DNA of 13,439 nucleotides from CAZGVW01 sp964529265 (GCA_964529265.1 CAZGVW010000015.1:1-13439); one strand, 5' to 3'; positions 1-7,067 are shown, counted from the first letter of the stretch. A program made the numbers and translations. The notes: generated by a model not told the origin, from the letters alone.

Positions 1-203
1 CCCACCCCCAAATTTCCCATCGCTCCCACCCTCCCCCCGCCCCGGGGGCGCGGTTGTCAAGCCCCCCCCCCCCCCGGGGGGGGGGGGGGGGGGCACCCCC
101 CCCCTTGGGGGGGCGCCACCACGATTCACCACCCCGCAGCCCCGTAGCGCAGGCCTTTCTGAGTGGTCCGTCGGGCGCCCATGGCGCATCGCTCGACTCC
201 GGG

Positions 204-251
204 GGCGCCGTGGTGCATCGCCGGCTTTGGGGCGATTCACCACGATTCACC
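204..251 (+). repeat. Palindromic repeat, family A, copy 1
   Basis: The head GGCGCCGTGGT (204-214) is identical to that of the copy at 1461. A 13-bp stem pairs 210-222 with 231-243 with one mismatch, around the 8-nt loop 223-230. The tail is CACGATTCACC (241-251). Fixed head and tail with a copy-specific stem is the architecture of REP-like elements. Assignment to a named family is not possible from sequence alone. Confidence 0.7.
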
Positions 252-344
252 ACACCCCGGCCCCGTCGCGCAGTCCCTTCCCCTCCACCACGATTCACCG
301 AACCCCACCCCCAAATTTCCCATCGCTCCCACCCTCCCCCCGAG

Positions 345-350
345 TATTCT
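345..350 (+). promoter_or_regulatory. -10-like box TATTCT before the secreted propeller gene
   Basis: TATTCT lies in a block CCCCGAGTATTCTGAAAT (339-356) that nearly matches the block before the gene at 1573. It would start transcription about 20 nt before the ATG at 378. No good -35 hexamer is visible at the expected distance. A weak Shine-Dalgarno-like GAGG lies at 367-370. Confidence 0.35.
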
Positions 351-377
351 GAAATCAACCCCACCCGAGGCTCCAAC

Positions 378-1406
378 ATGCCCCGATCCGCCATCCCCAT
401 CCGCCTGATCACCGCCACCGCCCTCCTCGCCGCGGCTTCCGCCCACGCCGCCGACCGCATCCTCGTCTGCGACGTCCAGAACGATCGCGTCATGCTCTTC
501 GACGCCGCGGATGGCGCGATCCTCGATGCGAACTGGCTCACCGATGCCGCCGCCGTCGGCTGGGCCTTCACCACCCCCGTCGAGGCCATCCGCGTCGGCG
601 CCGAATACTGGGTCTCCGACCTCGACCTGAACCGCATCTTCCGCTTCGATCTCCAGCGCACTTTCCTCGGCGCCATCGACACCGCCGGCCCCGTCGCGCT
701 CAACGATCCCCGCGGCATGGCCCTCGCCGCCGACCGCGTCTACGTCAGCACGACGCCCCCCGGCCCCGGCGCCGTCATCATCTCCTACGCCTTCGATGGC
801 TCATACCTCGGCGCGCACGTCGCCCTCAGCGGCGCCAACTCCATCGCGCCCGATGTCGAACTGTTCGCCGGCGGCCTCCTCCTCCCGCACGGCCAGCCCA
901 ACTGGGTCTACCTGCACGATCTTTCCGGCGGAGGCCCAGCGCCCTTCGCGCCCATCATCGTCGGCCGCCAGATCACGCGCCTCGCCGATGACAGCGTCCT
1001 CATCGTCTCCGCGCCCGATGGCCTTCCCAGCGCCGGCCTTTACCACCTGGAGCCCGATGGCGCCCAGCGCGCCTTCATCCCCGCCGCCACAATGACCCTC
1101 CGCGGCGGCGCACTCCTCGATGACGGCGGCTACTTCCTCACCGGCTCAGACGGCGTCCACAAAGCCGCGCCCACCGGCGGCGGCGCCTTCACCGTCTCGC
1201 CCGTCGCTTCCGGCATGTTCTGCTACCACGCCACCCGCTTCTCCGACGCTCTTTCCCCCGATCTCGACGGCGACGGCCTCGTCGGCGCCTCCGACCTCGC
1301 CCTCATGCTCGGCGCCTGGGGCCAATCGAACATCTCCGCCGACCTCGACGGCGGCGGCGTCGGCAGCAGCGACCTTGCGCTGCTGCTTGGTGCTTGGGGC
1401 GGGTGA
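378..1406 (+). CDS. Secreted beta-propeller-like protein with dockerin-like C-terminus
   Basis: The product is 342 residues. The start at 378 is chosen because it gives a clean signal peptide (basic MPRSAIPIR, then a hydrophobic stretch, AHA cleavage site near residue 24). The longer open frame upstream is repeat DNA. The mature part starts with a propeller-like strand pattern (DRILVCDVQNDRVMLFD) that recurs as related blades, as in NHL-like proteins. Residues about 293-342 form a paired dockerin-like module: DLDGDGLVGASDLALMLGAWG, then a second copy. The second copy reads DLDGGGVGSSDLA: one residue shorter and with the second calcium-binding Asp replaced by Gly, so its loop is probably defective. 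The third codon positions are mostly C. No enzymatic motif is visible; a binding or structural role outside the cell is inferred. A weak GAGG is the only ribosome-binding sequence. Confidence 0.85.
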   Translation: MPRSAIPIRLITATALLAAASAHAADRILVCDVQNDRVMLFDAADGAILDANWLTDAAAVGWAFTTPVEAIRVGAEYWVSDLDLNRIFRFDLQRTFLGAIDTAGPVALNDPRGMALAADRVYVSTTPPGPGAVIISYAFDGSYLGAHVALSGANSIAPDVELFAGGLLLPHGQPNWVYLHDLSGGGPAPFAPIIVGRQITRLADDSVLIVSAPDGLPSAGLYHLEPDGAQRAFIPAATMTLRGGALLDDGGYFLTGSDGVHKAAPTGGGAFTVSPVASGMFCYHATRFSDALSPDLDGDGLVGASDLALMLGAWGQSNISADLDGGGVGSSDLALLLGAWGG

Positions 1407-1460
1407 GATCGCGCGGAGCGCGCTCTTGGCGCGCCTGCACGTGCGCGCATGACATCAGGG

Positions 1461-1504
1461 GGCGCCGTGGTGCAGGCCCTGCTCTGAGGGCCTGCACGAT
1501 TCGC
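1461..1504 (+). repeat. Palindromic repeat, family A, copy 2
   Basis: The head GGCGCCGTGGT is at 1461-1471. A perfect 11-bp stem pairs 1470-1480 with 1487-1497 around the 6-nt loop GCTCTG, and the tail CACGATTCGC is at 1495-1504. It sits between two same-strand genes and could also act as a factor-independent or Rho-assisted stop for the propeller gene, although no T-tract follows it. Confidence 0.75.
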
Positions 1505-1535
1505 CGCAGCCAGCAATCGATCACCTCCATCCCCA

Positions 1536-1563
1536 TTGCACCAACCCGCTCCCCGATTATTCT
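1536..1563 (+). promoter_or_regulatory. Candidate promoter TTGCAC-16-TATTCT
   Basis: TTGCAC (1536-1541) and TATTCT (1558-1563) are separated by 16 nt, close to the sigma-70 layout. The expected start point is within a few nt of the GTG at 1573, so the transcript would be nearly leaderless. A short palindrome TTATTCTGGAATAA overlaps the -10 box. Confidence 0.45.
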
Positions 1564-1572
1564 GGAATAACC

Positions 1573-2331
1573 GTGACCGGGCCGACACCTCATGCGGAAG
1601 GCAGCACCCACATCCCGCGCATTGCTCACGTCATCCCCTTCGCGATGCTGACAATCGGAGCAGCGGTCTTGATGACGGCCGGTCTCGCCTTGCTTGGCAT
1701 GATGTTCTCGCCAGATCCGAGCGATGGTCCCTATGGGCGCCTGCTGCCGCCCGACAGCGTCCGCGAGGAAGGTGAATGGCGAGTGCTCACGTGGAGCAAT
1801 GTCGGAAGATCCATAACGGAATATCGGCTAGCAGGACGCTTCACCGAGAGTGCGAGCGGCGTAGAGATTACGGAAGTCGTTGAGAGCGCGTTCGGCATAC
1901 CATTTCGATCTTTCTTCTGGACGAGGTATTCCGGGATTGACCTTGATCAGAGCCTTCCCGCGTCATCGTCCTTTGGACTGGTGCGCGTTGGGCGGTACTC
2001 GCTCGCGATAGACTTGAAGCCGGTCCGCTTGGTTGCGAACGTCGCGTTCTGGTCTCTGGTCGCGCTCTGCAGTGTCCTGCTGTTTCGCATATACCGCGGA
2101 CACAAGCGTCGGCGCAGTGGCCGATGTGTCGCATGTTCCTACTCGGTGGCCGCAGGCCGCGCTCACGTGTGCCCGGAGTGCGGAACGGACGCTCGATCAA
2201 CAACATGGAGAATCGCTCTCGGGTTGCATGGCGATGCGCGGACCAGAATGCATCACGTCCGAGGTAGTGGCAGGAAGGCAGTGCGAGACAGCGACGATGA
2301 TGCGCAGACTATGGCGGTGGGAGATCCCTGA
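1573..2331 (+). CDS. Membrane protein with cytosolic zinc ribbon
   Basis: The product is 252 residues if the GTG at 1573 is used; an ATG at 1645 is the alternative. I prefer the GTG because the promoter-like TATTCT lies 9 nt upstream. There are two hydrophobic segments, at about residues 18-46 and 150-172. Between them lies a domain of about 100 residues predicted to be outside the membrane. After the second segment come basic residues and a four-cysteine zinc ribbon (CVAC...CPECGT, about residues 185-206). The last 45 residues are polar and featureless and overlap the next gene. This layout (TM, external domain, TM, zinc ribbon) is frequent in planctomycete hypothetical proteins; its function is not known to me. 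Base composition is less GC-biased than in the neighbours. Confidence 0.75.
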   Translation: MTGPTPHAEGSTHIPRIAHVIPFAMLTIGAAVLMTAGLALLGMMFSPDPSDGPYGRLLPPDSVREEGEWRVLTWSNVGRSITEYRLAGRFTESASGVEITEVVESAFGIPFRSFFWTRYSGIDLDQSLPASSSFGLVRVGRYSLAIDLKPVRLVANVAFWSLVALCSVLLFRIYRGHKRRRSGRCVACSYSVAAGRAHVCPECGTDARSTTWRIALGLHGDARTRMHHVRGSGRKAVRDSDDDAQTMAVGDP

Positions 2332-2635
2332 CGACCTGATGCCTCCCGTCTGGGTGGCGGCGTCGCGGCGGAAATGGATCGTCGCCACGGTCCTGCTCAC
2401 CATTTCGCTTGTCGGCTTCTCTTTGATGTTTCAGTGGCTCGTATATCCAGGCAACGTGCGCGAGACAATCGTGGCGCTCGCGCTCGTCCTGGGCTTTGTG
2501 CCCATCGTGTACAGGTACAGGGTGATTCGGAAGCGCTGCGAGGAGGGGCGATGCCCCGTGTGCGGATTCCCGAAGGCCGAAGATCCTCGATTGTGCACTG
2601 AATGTGGCTTCGACTTCAGTTCATCGCTGGAATGA
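2297..2635 (+). CDS. Small two-TM protein with C-terminal zinc ribbon
   Basis: The product is 112 residues from the ATG at 2297; a second ATG follows at 2300. It overlaps the end of the preceding gene by 35 nt in another frame, so the two are probably co-expressed and possibly translationally coupled. Hydrophobic segments lie at about residues 25-49 and 56-75, followed by basic residues and a zinc ribbon CPVCG...CTECGFD near residues 87-106. The zinc ribbon and topology repeat the theme of its partner, which suggests a related pair that may work together in the membrane. No Shine-Dalgarno sequence is obvious. An earlier in-frame ATG exists, but it would extend the protein through sequence with no coding character. 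Function is unknown. Confidence 0.7.
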   Translation: MMRRLWRWEIPDDLMPPVWVAASRRKWIVATVLLTISLVGFSLMFQWLVYPGNVRETIVALALVLGFVPIVYRYRVIRKRCEEGRCPVCGFPKAEDPRLCTECGFDFSSSLE

Positions 2636-2659
2636 ATGGGTCATGGGAGAACGCCCCCC

Positions 2660-4336
2660 TCACTCGCACACTCCCCACGCCCCCAGCAGTATCGCCAGGT
2701 CCGCCGGGCCCACCGTTCCGTCGCCGCTCAGATCCGCCGCGGCTGACGCGGTGCCCCATGCGCCGAGAATGATCGAGAGATCGGCTGCGCCCACCTGGCC
2801 GTCGCCGTCGAGGTCGCCGATGCACGACGTCACGAGCGCGAACAGCGTCAGCGTCAGCGGCCCGCGCGCTGAAGCGCCGGGCAGGTTAGCATCGGAGAAC
2901 GCGAGCGTGAACGTCGCTTCGTAGAGACCCGGCGCGCCCGCCGGCGCCAGGATCACCTCCGCCGCCGCGTCGCCGCCCGGCGGAAGGTTGTCGAAGAGCG
3001 CCACGTCCAGCGTGAACTGGCCGGTGTGGCCTGAGGCGTTCACCGAATCGAGATCGAGCCCCGCCGCGAACGGCGCATCCGGCCCGAAGTTGTGGATCTC
3101 GACGAACGTCGAGCGCCCTTCGCCCGCAGGGACCACGCCGAAATCGATCATCACCTCGTCGATGTCCGCCTCGGCCTCGAACGAAGGATTCGCGCCGGCC
3201 AGCCCGCGCCACGTGATCATCGCGACGTCGTCGCCATCCTGTTCGCCCGCGCCCGCGCCGGCCGACGTCAGATCCGTGTTGTTGATCGTCACCGCGCCGG
3301 AGTGATCCCCCGGCGCCGCGGCTTCCACCACCACATCCACGTCCCGCATCTGCATGCCTGAGGCAAACGCCTGCCGCCGCCCATCGAAATCGAGTGATGC
3401 GTCGCCGCTCGCGACAATCTCGTACGTCGTCGGGTTCGCACCGATCTTGAAGACCGGCAGCGTCATCATGTACCCCGCGCCGCCCGCGATCACGTCGCCC
3501 AGGTCGATCGCCACGCTCGATGATCCATCCGCCATCGGATCCATGCCGAGGTAGATCGTTGAATCATTCGGCGTCGGCCCCCAGAGCGCCCACACGAACT
3601 CCGGATGATCGACGAACGGATTCCGATTGCCCTGGAAATACTGCGGATTGTCCGCGCTGCTGTACGCAAAGTGGTTGCGCCGCCGCTCGCGCTCATCCGG
3701 CGGCTCGAGGTAATGCCACTCGAGCATCGCCGCGAGGTCGCCCATCTGGCTGCCGGCCGGAAACCCGTTCACGAGATCGAGATCGACCGTGCCGGAGTCC
3801 TGACCGTCGTAGCGCACATCCATGTACATCATCGCCCGCGCCATCTCGCCGCGGTAGCGCTGCCCATACCGCCCCGGATCCCAGTAACTCGTCACCGTCT
3901 CCCACCCGAACGGCTTGTTGCTGCGCGAGCCGTTGATCGACGGATTGCACGGCCGCAACTGGTGCAGGTCGGTGTAATCGCGCCCGGATCCGCCCAGCCC
4001 GCGGCTGTCGGGCCACGTGTGCTCGCGATTCCACGTTCCGCCGGAATCCCACGTCGAAGGAACCGATTGCCCGTTGTAGACGAGAATCACGCGCGTCGGA
4101 TTGCTCGGATCGCGATCCAGAATCGGCAGCGCCGTCGTCGCATCCGCGTACGAGCGCACCATGTGCCCCGCGGAAATGATCTCGTGCACGCGCTGCTGCA
4201 GCGCTGCGCCCGTCAACCCCGCCGTGGTCGAGTAGTACGCCGGCGGCGGATCGTATTGATCGGCCCGCGCGCCGCCCGCAACCGCCGCGGCGACGAGCGC
4301 CGCTGCGCACACCAGAACACCGAATCGCGTTCCCAT
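2660..4336 (-). CDS. Secreted endonuclease I with dockerin-like C-terminus
   Basis: The product is 558 residues. The start at 4336 has AGGAG 9 nt upstream and gives a clean signal peptide ending in ARAD (residues 1-26); an ATG 24 nt further upstream lacks both. Residues about 27-255 match the endonuclease I (EndA/NucM/Vvn) family: WNREHTWPDS at 102-111, where E105-H106 correspond to the metal ligand and general base; DLHQLRP at 123-129; NGSRSNKPFG at 135-144 with the conserved Asn; RGEMARAMMYM at 162-172; and NRNPFVDHPEFV at 237-248. The family cuts DNA and RNA non-specifically outside the cell or in the periplasm. Residues about 390-505 look like a choice-of-anchor D beta-sandwich (IDFGVVPAGE...EIHNFG). 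The end is a paired dockerin-like module with both loops intact (DLDGDGQVG, DLSGDGTVG). Likely roles are nucleic-acid scavenging or biofilm DNA turnover. It lies 100 nt after the SGNH-type gene on the same strand. Confidence 0.92.
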   Translation of the reverse strand: MGTRFGVLVCAAALVAAAVAGGARADQYDPPPAYYSTTAGLTGAALQQRVHEIISAGHMVRSYADATTALPILDRDPSNPTRVILVYNGQSVPSTWDSGGTWNREHTWPDSRGLGGSGRDYTDLHQLRPCNPSINGSRSNKPFGWETVTSYWDPGRYGQRYRGEMARAMMYMDVRYDGQDSGTVDLDLVNGFPAGSQMGDLAAMLEWHYLEPPDERERRRNHFAYSSADNPQYFQGNRNPFVDHPEFVWALWGPTPNDSTIYLGMDPMADGSSSVAIDLGDVIAGGAGYMMTLPVFKIGANPTTYEIVASGDASLDFDGRRQAFASGMQMRDVDVVVEAAAPGDHSGAVTINNTDLTSAGAGAGEQDGDDVAMITWRGLAGANPSFEAEADIDEVMIDFGVVPAGEGRSTFVEIHNFGPDAPFAAGLDLDSVNASGHTGQFTLDVALFDNLPPGGDAAAEVILAPAGAPGLYEATFTLAFSDANLPGASARGPLTLTLFALVTSCIGDLDGDGQVGAADLSIILGAWGTASAAADLSGDGTVGPADLAILLGAWGVCE

Positions 4337-4350
4337 CCCGTGGTTCTCCT
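4327..4350 (-). promoter_or_regulatory. Ribosome binding site that fixes the endonuclease start
   Basis: Read on the minus strand, GAGGAGAACCACGGG directly precedes the ATG at 4336-4334, putting AGGAG 9 nt from the start codon. It supports the shorter start over the one at 4360. Confidence 0.6.
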
Positions 4351-4436
4351 CGCCTCTCATGGTCCGGCCCCGCGCCGGACGCGACGAGCGTACAGAAGTT
4401 CACGGCAAAAACGAGCCATTTGGCGAATCTTCACGC

Positions 4437-5663
4437 TCAACACGCGCCCCATGAACCGAGCAGCACGGCCAGGTCCGCCGGGCCGACGAAGCCGTTTCCG
4501 TCGATATCCGCGGGATTTCCGGGGCCGGGCGGGACGGGGCCCCAGGCGCCGAGGAGCAGGGCGATGTCGGCGCCGCCCACGGCGCCGTCGCCATCGAGGT
4601 CGGCCGGGCAGGGGGGCGACGCGAGGAACCACGGCGTCGAATACGGAGAGTTGAGCATGAAATCGAGCAAAAGTGAGCCCGCCTTCTGCTCGCCCGGCTG
4701 CGCGGGGTGCGTGCCATCGTTCTGGAAATCGGCGCACTGCCAGGTGAGCCCATCCGACCGCGGCGTGAGGCCGTCGGCCCACAGGTAGGCGCCCCAGACG
4801 ATCACCGGCGCGGCGGCGAGGTCGAGCGGGCCGATGTCGGGCGCGGGGGGATTGCCGGAAAGTTGACTGATTTGCGCTTCGATGAGCCATTTCATCGAAA
4901 ATGCGCTCTCGTACGCGTATGGCTCGGGGTTGAGGGGCGTATCGGCGTATCCGGCGTAGATGCGGCTGGAAACGAACATGATTTCGCAGTTCGGATAGCG
5001 GATTTTCACAGCGCGCGCGATGCGCGCCGCGCTGCTCAGCAGATTGCGCGCATCAGAGTTGGCCGCGGGCAGCGAGTTCACGGGGCCCGCGTTCGCCACC
5101 TTCACCCAGACGGCCTGGACCTGCGCTTCGGAGAGGCCCTGCGGCGCGAGGACCTGGTCGCGGACGCGGTCGTAGTTCATGTCCGCGGGGTCGTCCCAGG
5201 TGGTCGCGGCCTGCCCGCCTCGGGCGCCGTTGGCGATGACCAGATGCGCCGTGTTCACGGCCGGATCGAGCGCCGCCTGGCCGGAAAATGTCCACGGATC
5301 GCACGGAATGGCGCCCGATTGCGAGCAGAACTCCTGCGTGGTGTTGGACATCCCGATCGAAAGGAGCACGTATTTCCCCGCGGCGTCGGGCGCGCCGGCG
5401 AAATTCCGCGGCTGGATGGAGTTTGCCGCGAGAATGGCGCGGGCGTGGTGCGGTGGTGGCGGGGTGTTCAGGCCGTTGGGGTAGAGGCCGCCGGGGAACT
5501 GGCCCAGGTAGAGGCCTGCGCCGAGGTCTTTCAGGGGGATGAGGCCGGTGGAGACGCCGGCGCAGTTGATGGCTGGGGCGGGCGTCGCGGCGAAAACGAG
5601 CGAAAACGCGGAAATGAGCGCGAAAAGCGCGAATTTGGAGCGAAAAGCGCGATTCTGGTGCAT
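4437..5663 (-). CDS. Secreted SGNH/GDSL-like hydrolase with dockerin-like C-terminus
   Basis: The product is 408 residues. The start at 5663 is chosen over the longer open frame from 5864 because GGAGG lies 8 nt upstream and a signal peptide follows at once (MHQNRAFRSK, hydrophobic run, TPAPA, about residues 1-31). Residues about 97-345 have SGNH-like landmarks: VLLSIGMSNTT at 99-109, where S106 would be the nucleophile in a GMSN variant of the GDS block; NGARGGQ at 145-151 as the Gly block; and NDGTHPAQPG at 315-324 with D316 and H319 as the Asp/His pair. An esterase or carbohydrate-deacetylating activity is inferred only from these motifs. The end has two dockerin-like repeats (DLDGDGAVG, DIDGNGFVG) separated by a Pro/Gly linker. 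It is followed after 100 nt by the endonuclease gene, so the two secreted proteins may share a transcript. Confidence 0.8.
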   Translation of the reverse strand: MHQNRAFRSKFALFALISAFSLVFAATPAPAINCAGVSTGLIPLKDLGAGLYLGQFPGGLYPNGLNTPPPPHHARAILAANSIQPRNFAGAPDAAGKYVLLSIGMSNTTQEFCSQSGAIPCDPWTFSGQAALDPAVNTAHLVIANGARGGQAATTWDDPADMNYDRVRDQVLAPQGLSEAQVQAVWVKVANAGPVNSLPAANSDARNLLSSAARIARAVKIRYPNCEIMFVSSRIYAGYADTPLNPEPYAYESAFSMKWLIEAQISQLSGNPPAPDIGPLDLAAAPVIVWGAYLWADGLTPRSDGLTWQCADFQNDGTHPAQPGEQKAGSLLLDFMLNSPYSTPWFLASPPCPADLDGDGAVGGADIALLLGAWGPVPPGPGNPADIDGNGFVGPADLAVLLGSWGAC

Positions 5664-5978
5664 CGTGGCGTCCTCCGGGCGGGGACTCTGATCAGGGGCG
5701 GCCAGAGGGCTGAACGGGGGGCGGGCGGGGGAATTGCCGGTGGGGAAAGAGGGGAACGAAAGACAGACCCGGCTCTGGAGAGCCGGGCCACCAGGAGGGG
5801 ATTTTAGGGGAAGGGAAGGGGGTTCCAAGAGGAATCCGGGGAGTGACCTGAAGTTGGCGCACAAAGGGCGTCACTGCGCGCGAGATTTTTGTGCGCGGGT
5901 TCGGGGCTGGGGGTTGGGTTGGGGGTGGAGTGACGGGGTTTGTGCGCGCGAGGGGGTCAGTGTGCGCGACAGACTTGG
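5664..5978. other. Intergenic spacer (315 nt) between two minus-strand genes
   Basis: It holds the 5' leader and promoter region of the SGNH-type gene and the 3' end of the propeller gene. It is G-rich on the plus strand and has one clear palindromic element (5765-5792). No coding sequence with credible composition was seen, and no confident promoter hexamers. Confidence 0.6.
5765..5792 (+). repeat. Palindromic repeat, family B, copy 1
   Basis: An 8-bp perfect stem (5768-5775 with 5780-5787) encloses the loop TGGA. It is preceded by AGA and followed by CCACC. The copy at 7068 has the same flanks and a TGAA loop but a different, still self-complementary stem. Confidence 0.55.
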
Positions 5979-7010
5979 TCACACGTGCGAGCGGCGGCGG
6001 CGGGTCGCCACGAGCAGGGCGACGGGAACTGCGCAGCAGGCGCCAGGGGCCGGCACGGGCACGATGGCGATGCCGCCAAGGGAGCGGAAGCCCTCGGCGA
6101 CGATCTGCTGGGCGCCGGTGACTGGATCGATGCGGAGGAGCCGATTGTTCGCGGCCACATAGAGTCCGGAGTCGTCGCCGGTCATGTCCGTGATGCTGCT
6201 GAGCAGCCCGGCGATCGACAGGATCTGCTGCTGGTCGGTCTGTGGATTCCAGCGGATGACAGCGCGAGTAAGGGCTTCGGCTGTGTAGACCTGGCCATCG
6301 ACTCCCAGGGCGAGGCCGATGGGCGTTGTGACGAGTCCGCCCTCGGTGACGACTTTCACATGGCCGGTGTCCGGGTTGATGCTCAGGACATGGCCCTGCT
6401 CGCTGCCATCGAAATCGAAGGCCATGGCGGCGAACACCTGTCCGGATTGGTCCACATCGAGGTCCGTCAGGCGTCCATAATCCATGAACTCGGCGCGGAG
6501 GGACTGATCGCCGGTTGAGAGGTCGACCTCGACAATCAAGGCTGGGTTTACCTCGTCGTTGAGCGTGCTCAGGCCCGCAAAGATCGTCCCACGCGACGAT
6601 ACGGCGATTCCGCCAATCGGTCGAGACAGGTGCTTGCCAGTGGTGAGCACATGCTGCGCGCCGCTCGCGATGTCGACTTCGATGAGCGAGCCCACACCCG
6701 CGACAATGACCTTGCGGTCAGAAGTCACGGCAATCTGTGTGGCGCCCTGGTTGATCAGCCCCCCTTCTGAAATCACGCTCGACTGTCCGGTTGCGCGGGA
6801 GATGTGAAGAAGGCGTGGAACCGCACCGAGGTCGGGAGGCGCATCAATGCCGATGAAGTCGCCCGGCGCGACGCCGAGCGCCAGAGACGTCAGGATTGCA
6901 ACGCATGCGCCAGCACGAGAGCCCTCGGTTGGATGCCCCGGACCCGGAATCGGACTTCCTGACGGACCTGCGCGTTCGACACATTGTGCGGCTTTTCGGC
7001 CCGTGTTCAA
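5979..7010 (-). CDS. Beta-propeller-like protein with PEP-CTERM-like tail; start uncertain
   Basis: The frame ends at the TGA 5981-5979. Its body (about residues 50-315 from the TTG at 7010) has regular repeats such as RKVIVAGVGSLIEVDIASGAQ, GTIFAGLSTLND and GQVYTAEALTRAVIRWNPQT, each a short beta-rich unit ending near an Asp/Gly turn. This fits a six-bladed NHL- or SMP30-like propeller. The last 26 residues (VPAPGA, a short hydrophobic stretch, then RRRR) resemble a PEP-CTERM sorting signal. A secretion-like stretch, ACVAILTSLALGVAPG, lies near residues 35-50, but there is no in-frame ATG or GTG close to it. The only nearby option is the TTG at 7010, with no Shine-Dalgarno sequence. Either a rare start is used or the 5' end is frameshifted or damaged. 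The open frame further upstream is antisense to the next gene and is not part of it. Confidence 0.7.
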   Translation of the reverse strand: MNTGRKAAQCVERAGPSGSPIPGPGHPTEGSRAGACVAILTSLALGVAPGDFIGIDAPPDLGAVPRLLHISRATGQSSVISEGGLINQGATQIAVTSDRKVIVAGVGSLIEVDIASGAQHVLTTGKHLSRPIGGIAVSSRGTIFAGLSTLNDEVNPALIVEVDLSTGDQSLRAEFMDYGRLTDLDVDQSGQVFAAMAFDFDGSEQGHVLSINPDTGHVKVVTEGGLVTTPIGLALGVDGQVYTAEALTRAVIRWNPQTDQQQILSIAGLLSSITDMTGDDSGLYVAANNRLLRIDPVTGAQQIVAEGFRSLGGIAIVPVPAPGACCAVPVALLVATRRRRSHV

Positions 7011-7067
7011 TGAGAAAATGACGGGTATGGGTGAGGAGGAGGCCGGGCGATTCTGTTTTGGGGGCGG

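Larger units (their letters stand above)
1..377. repeat. Low-complexity, repeat-filled leader region without a gene
   Basis: No convincing gene lies here; the open frame running in from position 54 is a C-rich artefact upstream of the real start at 378. A 39-nt direct repeat occurs at 1-39 and 304-342 with no mismatch. Positions 62-75 are 14 C followed by 18 G at 76-93, then C9 and G7 runs up to 113. The 10-mer ACCACGATTC occurs at 118-127, 239-248 and 287-296, and the middle copy is the end of a complete palindromic element (204-251). The two flanking copies look like element tails that have lost their head. The region appears built by duplication of repeat elements. The homopolymers may be partly an assembly error. 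Confidence 0.7.

Noticed and set aside
54..377. N-terminal extension of the first propeller protein
   Set aside because: Would translate the homopolymers and repeats; the signal peptide begins at 378.
2033..2296. Longer N-terminus for the second zinc-ribbon protein
   Set aside because: This frame overlaps the first protein's second TM and zinc ribbon, which are clearly coding in the other frame; the added residues show no hydrophobic pattern.
3605..4654. 349-codon open frame on the plus strand
   Set aside because: Lies opposite the endonuclease I gene, whose catalytic motifs are intact; Arg-rich shadow frame.
4707..5807. 366-codon open frame on the plus strand
   Set aside because: Opposite the SGNH-type gene with signal peptide and dockerin-like end; composition of a shadow frame.
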